Shown here: positions 1 through 7,612 of the stretch, one piece after another
Numbering within the stretch: position 1 is the stretch's first letter
Layout of the letters: every line of letters starts with the position of its first letter
Source: Verrucomicrobia bacterium IMCC26134
Lineage (GTDB): Bacteria > Verrucomicrobiota > Verrucomicrobiia > Opitutales > Opitutaceae
Assembly: GCA_000972765.1 (NCBI GenBank)
Contig: CP011265.1
Span: 2,787,001 to 2,851,000, forward strand
DNA length: 64,000 nt
Reading direction: 5' to 3'
Program-made: the position numbers and the translations under genes
Notes under the pieces: model-generated
The model's input: only the letters and a program-made list of their open reading frames with translations
What the model was told of the DNA's origin: nothing
Databases searched by the model: none

Positions 1-376
1 GGAAGGTGCGGCCTTCGACGGCGCGTTTACCGGCGTCCGACCAGTCGAGGCGGGCGCGCACGCCGCCGGTCTGCGGATCGTCTCCGGCCCAGTAGAACTC
101 GGTGGGCCAGGCGGAGGCCTCGCGGTCTTCGTGGTTGAAATCGAAGAAGGGACGATCTTCGCGGCCTTCGGCGGCGGCGGTCATTTTCGCCGCAAGGAAA
201 GTCTGGAGCACGGCGGCGGTGGCGGCGCTGACGGCGACCTCAACAGAGACGGGTTTGCCGCCCTGAGAGGCGCGGATGCGATGCCGACCGGGCGGCATGT
301 ATTGGATGTCGGACGGGAGCGCGGAGCCCTCGGCGAGGGCGTTGGAAAAGGCGGCGTGGAGCGGTGCGGGCGTCAT
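1..376 (-). CDS. Mu I-like phage head protease/scaffold (partial)
   Basis: An open reading frame from an ATG at 376 runs off the left edge without a stop, about 125 residues seen. Its middle contains an F-N-H-E-D-R-E-A-S stretch followed by PTEFYW, GDDPQTGGVRARLDWSDAG and AVEGRTF. These match the N-terminal half of Mu gpI-like prohead proteases, which cleave the scaffold during capsid maturation and often carry the scaffold as their own C-terminus. The gene starts 15 bp after the portal stop codon, the usual place for the protease in Mu-type head operons. The catalytic region is outside the window, so activity cannot be judged. Confidence 0.8.
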   Translation of the reverse strand, partial: MTPAPLHAAFSNALAEGSALPSDIQYMPPGRHRIRASQGGKPVSVEVAVSAATAAVLQTFLAAKMTAAAEGREDRPFFDFNHEDREASAWPTEFYWAGDDPQTGGVRARLDWSDAGKRAVEGRTF

Positions 377-391
377 GCCGCTGGCGCGGTG

Positions 392-2155
392 TCAATCCGG
401 CGACTGGTAGCTGGTCTTGGGCACGCGGATCAAAACGCTGCGGCAGTTGTAGTGCGCGGGTGGTGGCGAAAACCAACCGTCCCCCCAGCGGCGACCGTGA
501 CGGCCTTGGCAAAGGGGCGTGGTGCGGTTGTCGAGGGTCGCATCCCAAACGAGGTATTCGTCGGCGGCGTTGGCTTCGGCGACCTGTTGCGGAAACGCCG
601 CCTGCGCGGCGGCTTGGCGTGTGGAGAGTTCCTGCGCACTTTCGGACGAAGCCGAAAGTGCGTCGGCGTCTGTTTGCGAGTGCTCGCGCCCGCAAGACGG
701 GCACCCGCGATCACTCGCCCCTCCGCGAAGCTCCGGGGCCACGCCTGCGGCGCGACCATCTCCGCGCTGCCGCGCTACGTCACTCGTGGCGTCGATTGGG
801 ACGCCACAACCGCACGCGCACGACTTGGCGTCGGCGGGGGCTGGTTGCGGTTCCGTCGGCACGGCCTGAGCAACGGGTTTGGCGGGCTTGAAAAGCGCTT
901 CGCCCGCGTCCGGCGTCGGAACCTTGTGCCGCTCGTAGAGGTATTGGAGCGAGACGGGCAGGCCCATTTCGACGAATAGGGTTTTGTCGCGGGCGGCCAT
1001 GTCTTGCTCGCGACCGGGGCGCGAAATCTCGACCTCAACGAAGGGGATTTCTTCGGCGCTGCCCCAGTTGAGCGCGATCAACTGCGGGATGAGCTGATCG
1101 TTGAGGACGGCGACGATGAACTCGGCGTAGGTCTCGAAAAGATCCAGCTCGACCTCGCGATGAACTTCGCTGGCGGCGCGGCTGCCTTGGCCGTTGTGTT
1201 CAACGGAGAGGTTCTGACCGAGAAGCATGATGTCGCACGCGCGGTCGGCGATGCCCATGAGGCGTTCGCTGGGATCGTTCGGGCCGGCGACGCCGGGCGT
1301 GGTGCCTTGGAGAATTTGCAGATTCGTTCCCTGAGGAAACGCACCCCATGAGGCGGTGCCCATGTTGCGGAGCGCGGCGGTGATGGCGTCGATTTCGGAT
1401 TGGGTGGCGGTGGTCGGGTAGTTGGCCCAACGCAAGGGCGTGCCGAAGAGTTCGGCCTTCTGCACCAACCATTCCCAGCCGAGCATGTGACCAAGCCAGA
1501 GCGGAGCCAGGGCGCGGAGCTGCGCGGCCTCGCCGAGCGCGCCGGATTTCGACTGGAAAACGCCGGTCAGGAATTTACCGGGGTGTTTGGCGAAGGGAGT
1601 GAGCGTAGCGAACGCGGCGGGATCGAGGCGGAGCGCGAGGGTGCCGTCGGTGTTGATGCCGAGGTAACGGGACGGCACTCGGCGGAAGCCGACCGGGACG
1701 ACGAAACCCGTGGTGTCGGTCGTCCAGTCGATCTCGACCACAGACAGGCCGCGTGCGACGGCGTCCATGAGTTCGTAAACGGCGGAGCCGAGCGGGGCGC
1801 GCGTGGTGTCAACGTAGCCGCGTTGCAAGTGGAGCGCGGACTCGACGAAGGCTGCTTTCTCCTGAGCGGAAGCGGACGGCTTGCCGTTCTTCGGGGTGAA
1901 GGGCTGCACGTTGAGCGGCAGCTTGCGGATGGCGTTCTTGATCTTTTGGAGATTGGCGCGGAGGCGCGGCCAAGTGTCCTCCATCAGGTTGAATAGATCG
2001 CTCTGCGCGGCGAGGTCGCCACGGGCGCCGGCGTCGAGGAGCGCGCCGACGGTGTCGGGCGAAAGCGAACGGCCGAAAAGCTGCGGCTCGTAGTCGCGGT
2101 TGGATGGACGGATGACGGGCGCGGCGAGTTTTTGGGGAGTCGGTGAATCAGACAT
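392..2155 (-). CDS. DUF935 (Mu gp29-like) portal with MuF-type C-terminal tail
   Basis: 587 aa. Residues about 1-430 match the DUF935 portal family, the dodecameric ring at the capsid vertex through which DNA passes: an early L-F-G-R motif, then an M-G-I-A-D-R-A stretch and L-S-V-E-H-N-G-Q-G-S-R-A. Residues about 440-510 are a low-complexity linker with Cys clusters (CACGC, CPSCGREH). The last 60 or so residues (LDNRTTPLC, GDGWFSPPPAHYNCRS) look like the end of the phage Mu F minor head protein. Either portal and minor head protein are fused with most of MuF lost, or the MuF-like tail is a family extension. The linker DNA contains strong hairpins. The gene lies 15 bp after the large terminase gene. 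Confidence 0.85.
   Translation of the reverse strand: MSDSPTPQKLAAPVIRPSNRDYEPQLFGRSLSPDTVGALLDAGARGDLAAQSDLFNLMEDTWPRLRANLQKIKNAIRKLPLNVQPFTPKNGKPSASAQEKAAFVESALHLQRGYVDTTRAPLGSAVYELMDAVARGLSVVEIDWTTDTTGFVVPVGFRRVPSRYLGINTDGTLALRLDPAAFATLTPFAKHPGKFLTGVFQSKSGALGEAAQLRALAPLWLGHMLGWEWLVQKAELFGTPLRWANYPTTATQSEIDAITAALRNMGTASWGAFPQGTNLQILQGTTPGVAGPNDPSERLMGIADRACDIMLLGQNLSVEHNGQGSRAASEVHREVELDLFETYAEFIVAVLNDQLIPQLIALNWGSAEEIPFVEVEISRPGREQDMAARDKTLFVEMGLPVSLQYLYERHKVPTPDAGEALFKPAKPVAQAVPTEPQPAPADAKSCACGCGVPIDATSDVARQRGDGRAAGVAPELRGGASDRGCPSCGREHSQTDADALSASSESAQELSTRQAAAQAAFPQQVAEANAADEYLVWDATLDNRTTPLCQGRHGRRWGDGWFSPPPAHYNCRSVLIRVPKTSYQSPD
635..662. repeat. 11-bp perfect hairpin inside portal linker
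   Basis: CGCACTTTCGG at 635-645 and CCGAAAGTGCG at 652-662 are exact reverse complements around a 6-base loop. The hairpin encodes part of the low-complexity linker (about residues 499-507) between the portal and MuF-like parts. A second, imperfect hairpin follows at 676-718. Confidence 0.8.
676..718. repeat. Imperfect palindrome in portal linker
   Basis: GCGAGTG at 676-682 pairs with CACTCGC at 712-718. Further GC-rich complementary blocks lie inside, around the loop CAAGA. A third GC-rich palindromic stretch with a GCGAAGC core (725-731) follows at once. Three adjacent palindromes in one linker suggest an inserted palindromic element, but this is inference. Confidence 0.55.
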
Positions 2156-2170
2156 GCTCGGGGTTCCGTG

Positions 2171-3568
2171 TCATCGCGCCCACGCGCCGCGGTAGCGGGT
2201 GAGCGCGGGGCGATGGCGGGCGTTGAGGCCGGTCGGCACGCGCTCGGCGGCGAACGCTCCACACCCTGCGGAAGGGTTGCGCTGGGCGGCTTGGATGGCG
2301 AGGGCGAGCGCGGTGGAACGGTCGGCGTGACCGTCGGCGGTGCGCGCGGCGGCGTAGCGGATGGTGCCGCCGGGGCTGACGATGCGTTGCATACTGCCGA
2401 GGTCGTCGCGGATGACGGCGGCGGCGGGCAGCGCGACGGCGCGGGCCTGCATGGCCTTCTTCAAACGCTCGAACAGCTCGCGTTTGCGGTCAACGGTGAA
2501 GGTGACGCCCTCCAAGCGGGTTTCATCCAAAGCGGCGGCGAGGTGTTCGCTCACCGGGCCGCCGATGCCGGTCGCGTCGATGGCGGTGAACGCAGCGGCC
2601 ATGACGCGCGGTGCGAGAATTGCCTCCTGCTGCGGGAACGGGATACGGTCGAGGACGAGCACCTCGCGGGTAACGAGCTGGCCGCCGTGGAGGCGTTCGA
2701 GCGTCCAGGCGACGGTGAGGTCGCGTTTGCGGCCGACGTCGATGCCGACGAAGAGCGCGGGGCGGACGCGGGACTCGCGAGAAAACAACGACTCGGGCGC
2801 GTCGAGGGTGGCGTCTTCGGATTCGCAGGCGCGAACGAGATCGGCGGAGAACACCTGAGACGAGTGCTCCATGAACTGACACTCGAACTCCTGCGCCCAG
2901 CCGTCGGGGTCGGCGAGGTTGGCGCGGAGTTCGTCGATGTTGAGCGCGAGCCCTTGGGCAACCGCGTCGTAAACACTGGTCTTGTGGCGAGAGAACGCCG
3001 GGGCGTGCTCCCAGAGGTCGAAATACTTGTTGTTGCGACCGGCGGGTGTGGAGATGACGCGGAGTTTGAGTGCGCCGCGCAGCGGGTTGGAAATGATCGG
3101 ATAAACCGCGCGCCAGATTTCCTCAGGGTTCTCGTGGAAGGCGAATTCATCGAGGACGAGGTTGGCGGAGTAGCCGCGCGCGGTGGACGGATTGGCAGGG
3201 AGCGCGAGCACGCGCGCACCGTTGGGGAATCGCAGTTGGGATTTTTGAATCTCGGGGCGATATTCGCGGCCGGAGGAGTAACTGACGGCGTCGCAAAAGA
3301 TCGACGCGGCACGATTCACCTTGTCCATGAACTCAAGCGCCTGCCGCTCGCCTGCGCTCAAGATTACCCAGTCGCCGCCGGTCTCGATGGCGTCGGCGAC
3401 GACCTCGAACGAGGCCGCAAGTGAACCGCCGATCTGGCGGGACTTGAGCCAGATTTTGAAGCGCGCGGCGTCTTGCACCCACGCCCGTTGGTAGGGCAAG
3501 AGCAGGTCGAGTGGAGTGACCGCGAGGCGGCGCTCGGGCGTGGCGGATTTCTTGCGGGCGGCACTCAT
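2171..3568 (-). CDS. Phage terminase large subunit (Mu gp28-like)
   Basis: 465 aa. This is the ATP-driven DNA packaging motor with a C-terminal nuclease. A Walker-A-like SRQIGGS lies at residues 43-49, Walker B LVLDEFAF at 137-144, an IST-P coupling motif near 172, and the first RNase-H-fold aspartate at 277 in FVGIDVGRKRD. The canonical Walker A lysine is missing from the SRQIGGS segment, as is common in gp28-type terminases where an upstream Arg/Lys may serve. The start at 3568 was preferred to longer readings because it overlaps the small subunit stop by 4 bp (ATGA), and upstream residues are Arg/Pro-rich and look non-coding. The gene is translationally coupled to the small subunit and followed by the portal. 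Confidence 0.9.
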   Translation of the reverse strand: MSAARKKSATPERRLAVTPLDLLLPYQRAWVQDAARFKIWLKSRQIGGSLAASFEVVADAIETGGDWVILSAGERQALEFMDKVNRAASIFCDAVSYSSGREYRPEIQKSQLRFPNGARVLALPANPSTARGYSANLVLDEFAFHENPEEIWRAVYPIISNPLRGALKLRVISTPAGRNNKYFDLWEHAPAFSRHKTSVYDAVAQGLALNIDELRANLADPDGWAQEFECQFMEHSSQVFSADLVRACESEDATLDAPESLFSRESRVRPALFVGIDVGRKRDLTVAWTLERLHGGQLVTREVLVLDRIPFPQQEAILAPRVMAAAFTAIDATGIGGPVSEHLAAALDETRLEGVTFTVDRKRELFERLKKAMQARAVALPAAAVIRDDLGSMQRIVSPGGTIRYAAARTADGHADRSTALALAIQAAQRNPSAGCGAFAAERVPTGLNARHRPALTRYRGAWAR

Positions 3569-4092
3569 GGCGCGGGCGGCGTGGTCGTGGCCGGTGCCGG
3601 GGCCTCCGTCGCACCGAGGCGGGAGCGCCATTCGCGCATGATGTCCTTTTCCTTCTCGGGCGTGATATTGACCTGGGTGGCGACGACGGTGGTCGGCTGG
3701 TCGCGGTAAAGCTCCGGCTTGTGTGCCTTGAGGAAGAAAATCAGGCACGCGTCGGAGTAGCGGCGGCGCTCTCCGCACATCTGGCCTTTCGCGTCGAAAA
3801 CGGGTTCCGTCCAACCGTCGATGCCACGGCGCTTCAACTCCTGCTCGGCCTCCTCGATGCGCGACGCGTTCCGCACGCGGTCGCGTTCGAGCTGGGCGGC
3901 TTGCAGAATCGGCACGAGGTCGGGTTGGCGCTGCAAGTGCCGGTAGAACGTGGATTGGTCGATGCCCTGCGTCTCGATGGCGTTCAGGGACGGCGCGCCG
4001 TCACGGATCGCCGTGAGGACGCGGTCGAACAGGGCGCGGCTGAACTTGGAGCTGCGCCCGACCTTGGCAGCTTTCGGGACGGCGATGGGCAT
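3565..4092 (-). CDS. Phage terminase small subunit
   Basis: 175 aa. Residues about 15-60 form a helix-turn-helix-like segment (STFYRHLQRQPDL) expected to recognise the packaging site. A central helical part, EEAEQELKRRGIDGW, and a conserved C-terminal motif Y-S-D-A-C-L-I-F-F-L-K-A-H-K-P-E-L-Y-R follow. This layout is typical of terminase small subunits encoded directly before gp28-type large subunits. The Pro/Ala/Thr-rich C-terminus overlaps the large subunit start by 4 bp. It is the first gene of the late head block. A divergent promoter for the 4161 gene lies just upstream, so any late promoter for this gene must share the 4093-4160 interval or read in from the non-coding region. Confidence 0.8.
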   Translation of the reverse strand: MPIAVPKAAKVGRSSKFSRALFDRVLTAIRDGAPSLNAIETQGIDQSTFYRHLQRQPDLVPILQAAQLERDRVRNASRIEEAEQELKRRGIDGWTEPVFDAKGQMCGERRRYSDACLIFFLKAHKPELYRDQPTTVVATQVNITPEKEKDIMREWRSRLGATEAPAPATTTPPAP

Positions 4093-4124
4093 CGCCGGAG
4101 AGATGCTGTCAACACGCGCTGCCG

Positions 4125-4153
4125 TTGACTCAAGGTCGCTTGTCTTTTAATCT
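4125..4153 (+). promoter_or_regulatory. Sigma-70-like promoter facing away from terminase
   Basis: TTGACT at 4125-4130 and TAATCT at 4148-4153 are separated by exactly 17 bp. Each hexamer differs from consensus in one or two bases. The predicted start of transcription is within a base or two of the ATG at 4161. This is the best promoter match noticed in the prophage and points against the late operon. Confidence 0.65.
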
Positions 4154-4160
4154 GAGCGCA

Positions 4161-4358
4161 ATGAAAGCGACCAAAGTAATTAGGCCCGCGAAGTCCAATG
4201 CCTCGAAAAAGCAGTCGTCGCCCACGAAGGCCGAAGCGATACGGATGCTGCTGGCGTGCCGGGCAGAGAACGTGGCGGCGCTGGATCGGATGCGAAAGCA
4301 GGGGCCGCTATCGCTGGAAGAAATGCGCCGTCAGGTCAAAGCGCACGGACCCCGCTAG
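4161..4358 (+). CDS. Small basic protein of unknown function (65 aa)
   Basis: Not recognised. The 65-aa product has a Lys/Ser-rich N-terminus and a helical C-terminal half ending LSLEEMRRQVKAHGPR, a pattern seen in small regulators and antitoxins but not diagnostic. A longer reading starting at 4125 was rejected because it begins inside the -35 box. With the ATG only 7 bases after the -10 box there is no room for a Shine-Dalgarno site, so the message is probably leaderless. It is one of only two rightward genes in the prophage segment and is transcribed toward the 1.5-kb non-coding block. Confidence 0.5.
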   Translation: MKATKVIRPAKSNASKKQSSPTKAEAIRMLLACRAENVAALDRMRKQGPLSLEEMRRQVKAHGPR

Positions 4359-4852
4359 CGATACGCGCGGGGGCGGATTTGGCGATGGCTTAAAACGCGC
4401 GTGAACGGTGCGGGTTGCAGCGACGGGCGTTAGCCCGCCGCAACGAGTGGGCGGCATCCTTGCCGCCGCCGAGGCGCAGGAGGGCCGACGCGCGGCTCGG
4501 CGCGCCCGGCCCGACGGAGGCGGAGCCCGTCGCCCGCTGGTTCTGCGCGGAGCGCGCGGGCGACAGGGCGAAGCGGCGCGCCAGAGGCGCGCAAGCCCGC
4601 CGGTCGGCCAGCGAAGCTAGGCCGGGCGGGACGGGCGGGGCCACCGCCCTGCTTGGGTGGCGGGGGGAAGCTCCCCAGTGAACGAGCGAAGCGAGAGAAC
4701 GAAGGGGGCGCGTGGCGACGGCAGAACAGACGATGGCTTGTGAGCGAGGTAGCATCGGGGACAAGGCACCGCCAACGGACGGCCAGGGCGGGCGCGGGGG
4801 AACCTATTCATTGCGCGAAGCGCCGCTAGAATCTTCGTTGAGGCGCGGCGAA

Positions 4853-4872
4853 GCCGCAGTGGAATTGGTTCG
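4853..4872. repeat. Direct repeat copy 1
   Basis: GCCGCAGTGGAATTGGTTCG matches the copy at 5471-5490 at 18 of 20 bases; only the two bases after GCCGC differ. The copies are 618 bp apart within the non-coding block. Confidence 0.7.
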
Positions 4873-4914
4873 CGCGCGCGGACTGGTGACGCCCGAAGCT
4901 CGCCGCCGGCCCGA

Positions 4915-5020
4915 GCGCACTACTCCACCTTATGTCAAAAATGCCTCCGGACGGGTGCCCTGACAGGGTGCCGGACTCGCTCCGAAGGAGGGCATATTGG
5001 GCATAAGGTAAGTAGTGCGC
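4915..5020. repeat. Long nested inverted repeat (about 106 nt)
   Basis: The outer arms are 4915-4934 and 5002-5020 (8 bp and 10 bp of perfect pairing around a small bulge). The inner arms are 4941-4951 with 4981-4995, imperfect. The apex at 4958-4968 is a CCCTG-A-CAGGG hairpin. It would fold as a long stem in DNA or RNA on either strand. Candidates are a structured RNA domain, a packaging signal or a miniature transposable element. Confidence 0.7.
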
Positions 5021-5470
5021 GCAGGGGAAAGCAGGTCGCCTGACGGTGGCGCGGGACGAGGAGGGTTGGCCGACAAGACTCGGACGATGGACGCGGGACA
5101 CGACGTCGGACGTGAACGAAGGAACGCCGTCGCAGTGCCAGCGCCTCGCCGTGACGAAGGCCAACCCGGATCGCCAGCGACGCGGGCGGGCGACGTGCCC
5201 GGTGGCGAGCGGAGGGCTTTCCGCATTACGGGCGCGCGTGGTCGTTGGGTCGTGAGTGAGCTTTGCGAACGAACCGCACTCATTGTTCGAGCCGCGTTGT
5301 TCGCGGCGAGCATCAAGCCGACCGGCGTTTGAGGCCGGGCAGAGCGAGCCTCCGGCGCGCGTTGAGCGCGACGGGCGCGAGCGGCGGCCGGATTGCGTGT
5401 TGGCCCGGCGAGTCGGCGGCGCTCGGTGAGCACCCGCCTTGGCGGGCGCGGAACCGAGTGACGGCGTCTC

Positions 5471-5490
5471 GCCGCGCTGGAATTGGTTCG
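5471..5490. repeat. Direct repeat copy 2
   Basis: GCCGCGCTGGAATTGGTTCG is the second copy of the 20-bp repeat found at 4853-4872. Confidence 0.7.
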
Positions 5491-5878
5491 GAGCCTTGGG
5501 CGTTGTGAGCCGGACAGTCGAGCAGTCGGTGACGGTCGGGCGACTGGAATGGAGCGGAGTGCGGACGTGGAGCCGAAGGGGCGACGGCGACGCCGGGTCG
5601 GGGATCAGCCGCGACGACCGTAGCCCCGTTCGCGAAGCGAGACGGCGCGGTTCTCGGCTCGGCGAGATCCGCGACGGCAGGGGCGAAGGGCGTTGCGGCC
5701 CCCGACTGGGCGGAGTCGGCGCACCGTAGGCGGAACGGTAGCGCGGAGCGGAATGGAGGGAGGCCGAGCGGCACCGTCTGCGGGCGAATTATCGAGGACG
5801 CGGCGACGGAGCGCGTTAGCGGACGGCGACCAACGGGAGGCGCAGATCGCCAAGCGAACGGAGTGAGCGCGGGCGTTG

Positions 5879-6466
5879 TCAGGCGGCGAGGTCGTCGTGG
5901 AGCTTCTTGAACCAGGCGAGTTCGTTGCGGAGGAGACGGCGGGCTTCGGGAGTCCACTTGGCGAGGGGCTTGTCTTCGGTGCGGCGGTGGAACCAGCGGC
6001 GGAATTGATCAAGCCCCCGCGTGAAGGTGACGACGGGGGCGTTGGCGTCGGGGGTGACGTTGTCGCGAGGGGGTTCTTCGGGAAGAACCCCCGTGGCGAG
6101 GTAGGCTTGGCGGAGGGAGGTGGCGTCGGTGAGATCGGTCACTTGTGACCGTTTCGAGAGACGCATGTAACGGCGGGCGGTCTCGGCGGAGATGCCGGGG
6201 CAATGGGCGGCGAGCCAATCAAGCCAAGTGCCGTGGGGGACGCTGGCCTTCTGGCGGGTGAGGAGGTCGCCGCACTGCACGGCGGCGGTGATGGCGGCGC
6301 GGGCCTCGTTAGTGGCGGAGTCGGCGGCAGTGCGGGCGGTGGTGAAGGCGGCATTGATCGAGGCGGAGAGGTCGATGCTTAACATGGCCCCCTGAGTGTC
6401 GGGAGCGGCGGTGTCGGGCGGGAGGACTTCAAGGGCGGCGACGGGCTTAGGTTTTGGCTTGGTCAT
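5879..6466 (-). CDS. DUF3102 family phage protein
   Basis: 195 aa. The central part matches DUF3102: a helical stretch with repeated Ala and an early GDLL, then HGTWLDWLAAHCPG and SAETARRYMRLSK (about residues 98-125). DUF3102 proteins occur in phages and plasmids and their role is not established; the family resembles DNA-binding partition or replication accessory proteins. The C-terminal third (RWFHRRTEDKPL, ELAWFKKLHDDLAA) is helical. The start lies 20 bp inside the preceding gene. The coding sequence contains the 16-bp palindrome at 6136-6151, which recurs upstream of the early genes. This is the last gene of the replication operon before the non-coding block. Confidence 0.75.
   Translation of the reverse strand: MTKPKPKPVAALEVLPPDTAAPDTQGAMLSIDLSASINAAFTTARTAADSATNEARAAITAAVQCGDLLTRQKASVPHGTWLDWLAAHCPGISAETARRYMRLSKRSQVTDLTDATSLRQAYLATGVLPEEPPRDNVTPDANAPVVTFTRGLDQFRRWFHRRTEDKPLAKWTPEARRLLRNELAWFKKLHDDLAA
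6136..6151. promoter_or_regulatory. Palindrome CGGTCAC-TT-GTGACCG (candidate operator)
   Basis: Perfect 7-bp arms around TT, inside the DUF3102 gene. The same arms with GT as spacer occur at 16004-16019. Two copies 9.9 kb apart in one prophage suggest a binding site for a phage protein, as a repressor operator or a partition-like site. Confidence 0.5.
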
Positions 6467-7016
6467 GGTGATGGGCGAGGGATGTCAATCGGGCTTGGCG
6501 ATAGGCGTGGCGGGCGCGTTTGGAACGCATCCCGCGCGAGGGCGGGAGGCCGAAGGTCTCCGACCATGCGACGACGAGTTTGGAGAAGGCGGCGCGGGTG
6601 ACGCGGTGGCGCTTCGCGAGGGCGGTCTCGCTCAAGCCCTCGACGTCCATGAGGCCGGAGGCGAAACAGGCGGCATCGAAGGCGAGGAGTGGATTGGGGT
6701 GAGAGCGGATGCGGGCACAGAAGGAGGCGAGCACGTCGGCGGCGGTGGTGGTGGTGTCGGCGGGGGCGGAGGGCGAGACCGGGGCGGGCTCGTCGGCCAA
6801 CTCGGCGACATCGTCGGGCGTGGGCTCGGGCGCGGCGGTGCGGTCGAGGGTGGCGTCGTCGTGCTGGCGAGTGCAGGTGTGGCGGGTGGCGTCGGGTTCG
6901 GACAAGCCCCCTGCCGCGAGCTGGGCACGCTCGGCGGGAGGAAGGGACGCGACCCAATCGCGGTAGGCGGTGGAGTAAGCCGAATCGCGCTCGGCCTGGC
7001 GGTCGGCGTAGGTCAT
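6447..7016 (-). CDS. Putative HTH-containing phage protein
   Basis: 189 aa, family not certain. The N-terminus (residues 1-40) is charged, the middle (55-95) is an Ala/Pro/Asp/Thr-rich linker, and the C-terminal half carries LSETALAKRHRVTRAAFSKLV, which reads as a helix-turn-helix of the kind that checks codes of sigma-like or replication regulators. It ends in a basic tail (MRSKRARHAYRQAR). It overlaps the resolvase stop by 4 bp and the DUF3102 start by 20 bp, so it is translated as part of the replication operon. A role in transcription or replication control is an inference from the HTH only. Confidence 0.6.
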   Translation of the reverse strand: MTYADRQAERDSAYSTAYRDWVASLPPAERAQLAAGGLSEPDATRHTCTRQHDDATLDRTAAPEPTPDDVAELADEPAPVSPSAPADTTTTAADVLASFCARIRSHPNPLLAFDAACFASGLMDVEGLSETALAKRHRVTRAAFSKLVVAWSETFGLPPSRGMRSKRARHAYRQARLTSLAHHHDQAKT

Positions 7017-7399
7017 GGCGACACCTCCGGTGTGGGCGATGGGCTCGGGGCGATGGGCGATGGGTCGGGCTGCGCGACGTGTGACGACTCGCGGATGAGG
7101 GCGAGCCAGTCCTCGGCGCGCATGGTGACGAGCCAGCCGGAGCGGTTGCGGGTGTGGGCGACGACGGGAATCTTCTGAGCCCCGGCGTCGGCGATGGACT
7201 GGGCCATCGCACGCCAGATGTTCAGCGCCTCGACGGCTTTCACCTCGAAGTGAATCCCCGGCAACTCGGGACAGGCGACGTCGGGCGAGTCGGAGCCGCC
7301 GGAATACTGGACGCCGCGGTGGGCCTTCTGGAATCCGGCGTCGCGGAGCACGTCACGCCAACGGCGCTCGCCGCGCTTTCCTTTTTCGCGGGAGTTCAT
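7013..7399 (-). CDS. PD-(D/E)XK Holliday-junction-resolvase-like nuclease
   Basis: 128 aa. It shows the catalytic spacing of the PD-(D/E)XK fold: Glu11 in KGKRGERRW, Asp40 in GGSDSPDV, and Glu52-x-Lys54 in HFEVKAVE. The sequence resembles small phage Holliday junction resolvases of the Hjc type, which cut four-way junctions produced by recombination and before packaging. The Ser/Pro-rich tail after residue 105 is probably disordered. It overlaps the following HTH-like gene by 4 bp, and 213 bp with a strong hairpin separate it from the primase-helicase gene. Confidence 0.75.
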   Translation of the reverse strand: MNSREKGKRGERRWRDVLRDAGFQKAHRGVQYSGGSDSPDVACPELPGIHFEVKAVEALNIWRAMAQSIADAGAQKIPVVAHTRNRSGWLVTMRAEDWLALIRESSHVAQPDPSPIAPSPSPTPEVSP

Positions 7400-7454
7400 C
7401 GGGCACCTCCTGACTGGGTGATGAACGGCGCGCGCGGTTTGTCCGTCCCCTCGA

Positions 7455-7494
7455 AAGAAGAGAGGCGAGCGTTAGCGTAGCTCGCTCTCTTCTT
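7455..7494 (-). terminator. Hairpin between primase and resolvase genes
   Basis: AAGAAGAGAG-GCGAGC at 7455-7470 pairs with 7480-7494, a 15-bp stem with one bulged base and a 9-base loop. A smaller TTCT-tt-AGAA hairpin follows on the plus side. On the minus strand it is followed by a pyrimidine run without a clean U-tract, so it may be a leaky terminator or an mRNA processing/stability element. The surrounding 7400-7612 holds no convincing gene; a 77-aa reading through it lacks coding character. Confidence 0.5.
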
Positions 7495-7612
7495 CTTTAG
7501 AAGAATAGCACCAGGTGCAGCCCCCCGCCCTAGCACCGGCAGCGGAAAAAGTGTGCTAAGGAGACGGGTGGTGCCGGACACGGCACCAGTGGTGCGGCAG
7601 GTGGTGCGGAGA

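Larger units (their letters stand above)
4359..5878. other. Structure-rich 1.5-kb prophage region without credible genes
   Basis: Open frames here encode only Arg/Ala/Pro-rich products unlike any family, on both strands. The DNA is instead dense in short hairpins. The heptamer GCGAAGC, which folds as an unusually stable mini-hairpin in DNA, occurs at 4568, 4611, 4686, 4815, 4848 and 5632, mostly with complementary flanks, as in GCGGC-GAA-GCCGC at 4845. A nested inverted repeat (4915-5020) and a 20-bp direct repeat (4853 and 5471) also lie here. The region separates the replication operon from the small terminase gene. It may be a large structured phage RNA, a packaging site, or decayed sequence. 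Confidence 0.6.

Noticed and set aside
2168-3424. 418-aa plus-strand frame over the terminase gene
   Set aside because: Acid/Gly-rich shadow of the minus-strand large terminase; no family match and no start signal.
4930-5433. 167-aa minus-strand frame in the structured block
   Set aside because: Arg/Ala/Pro-rich without domain features; hairpin-rich DNA explains the lack of stops.
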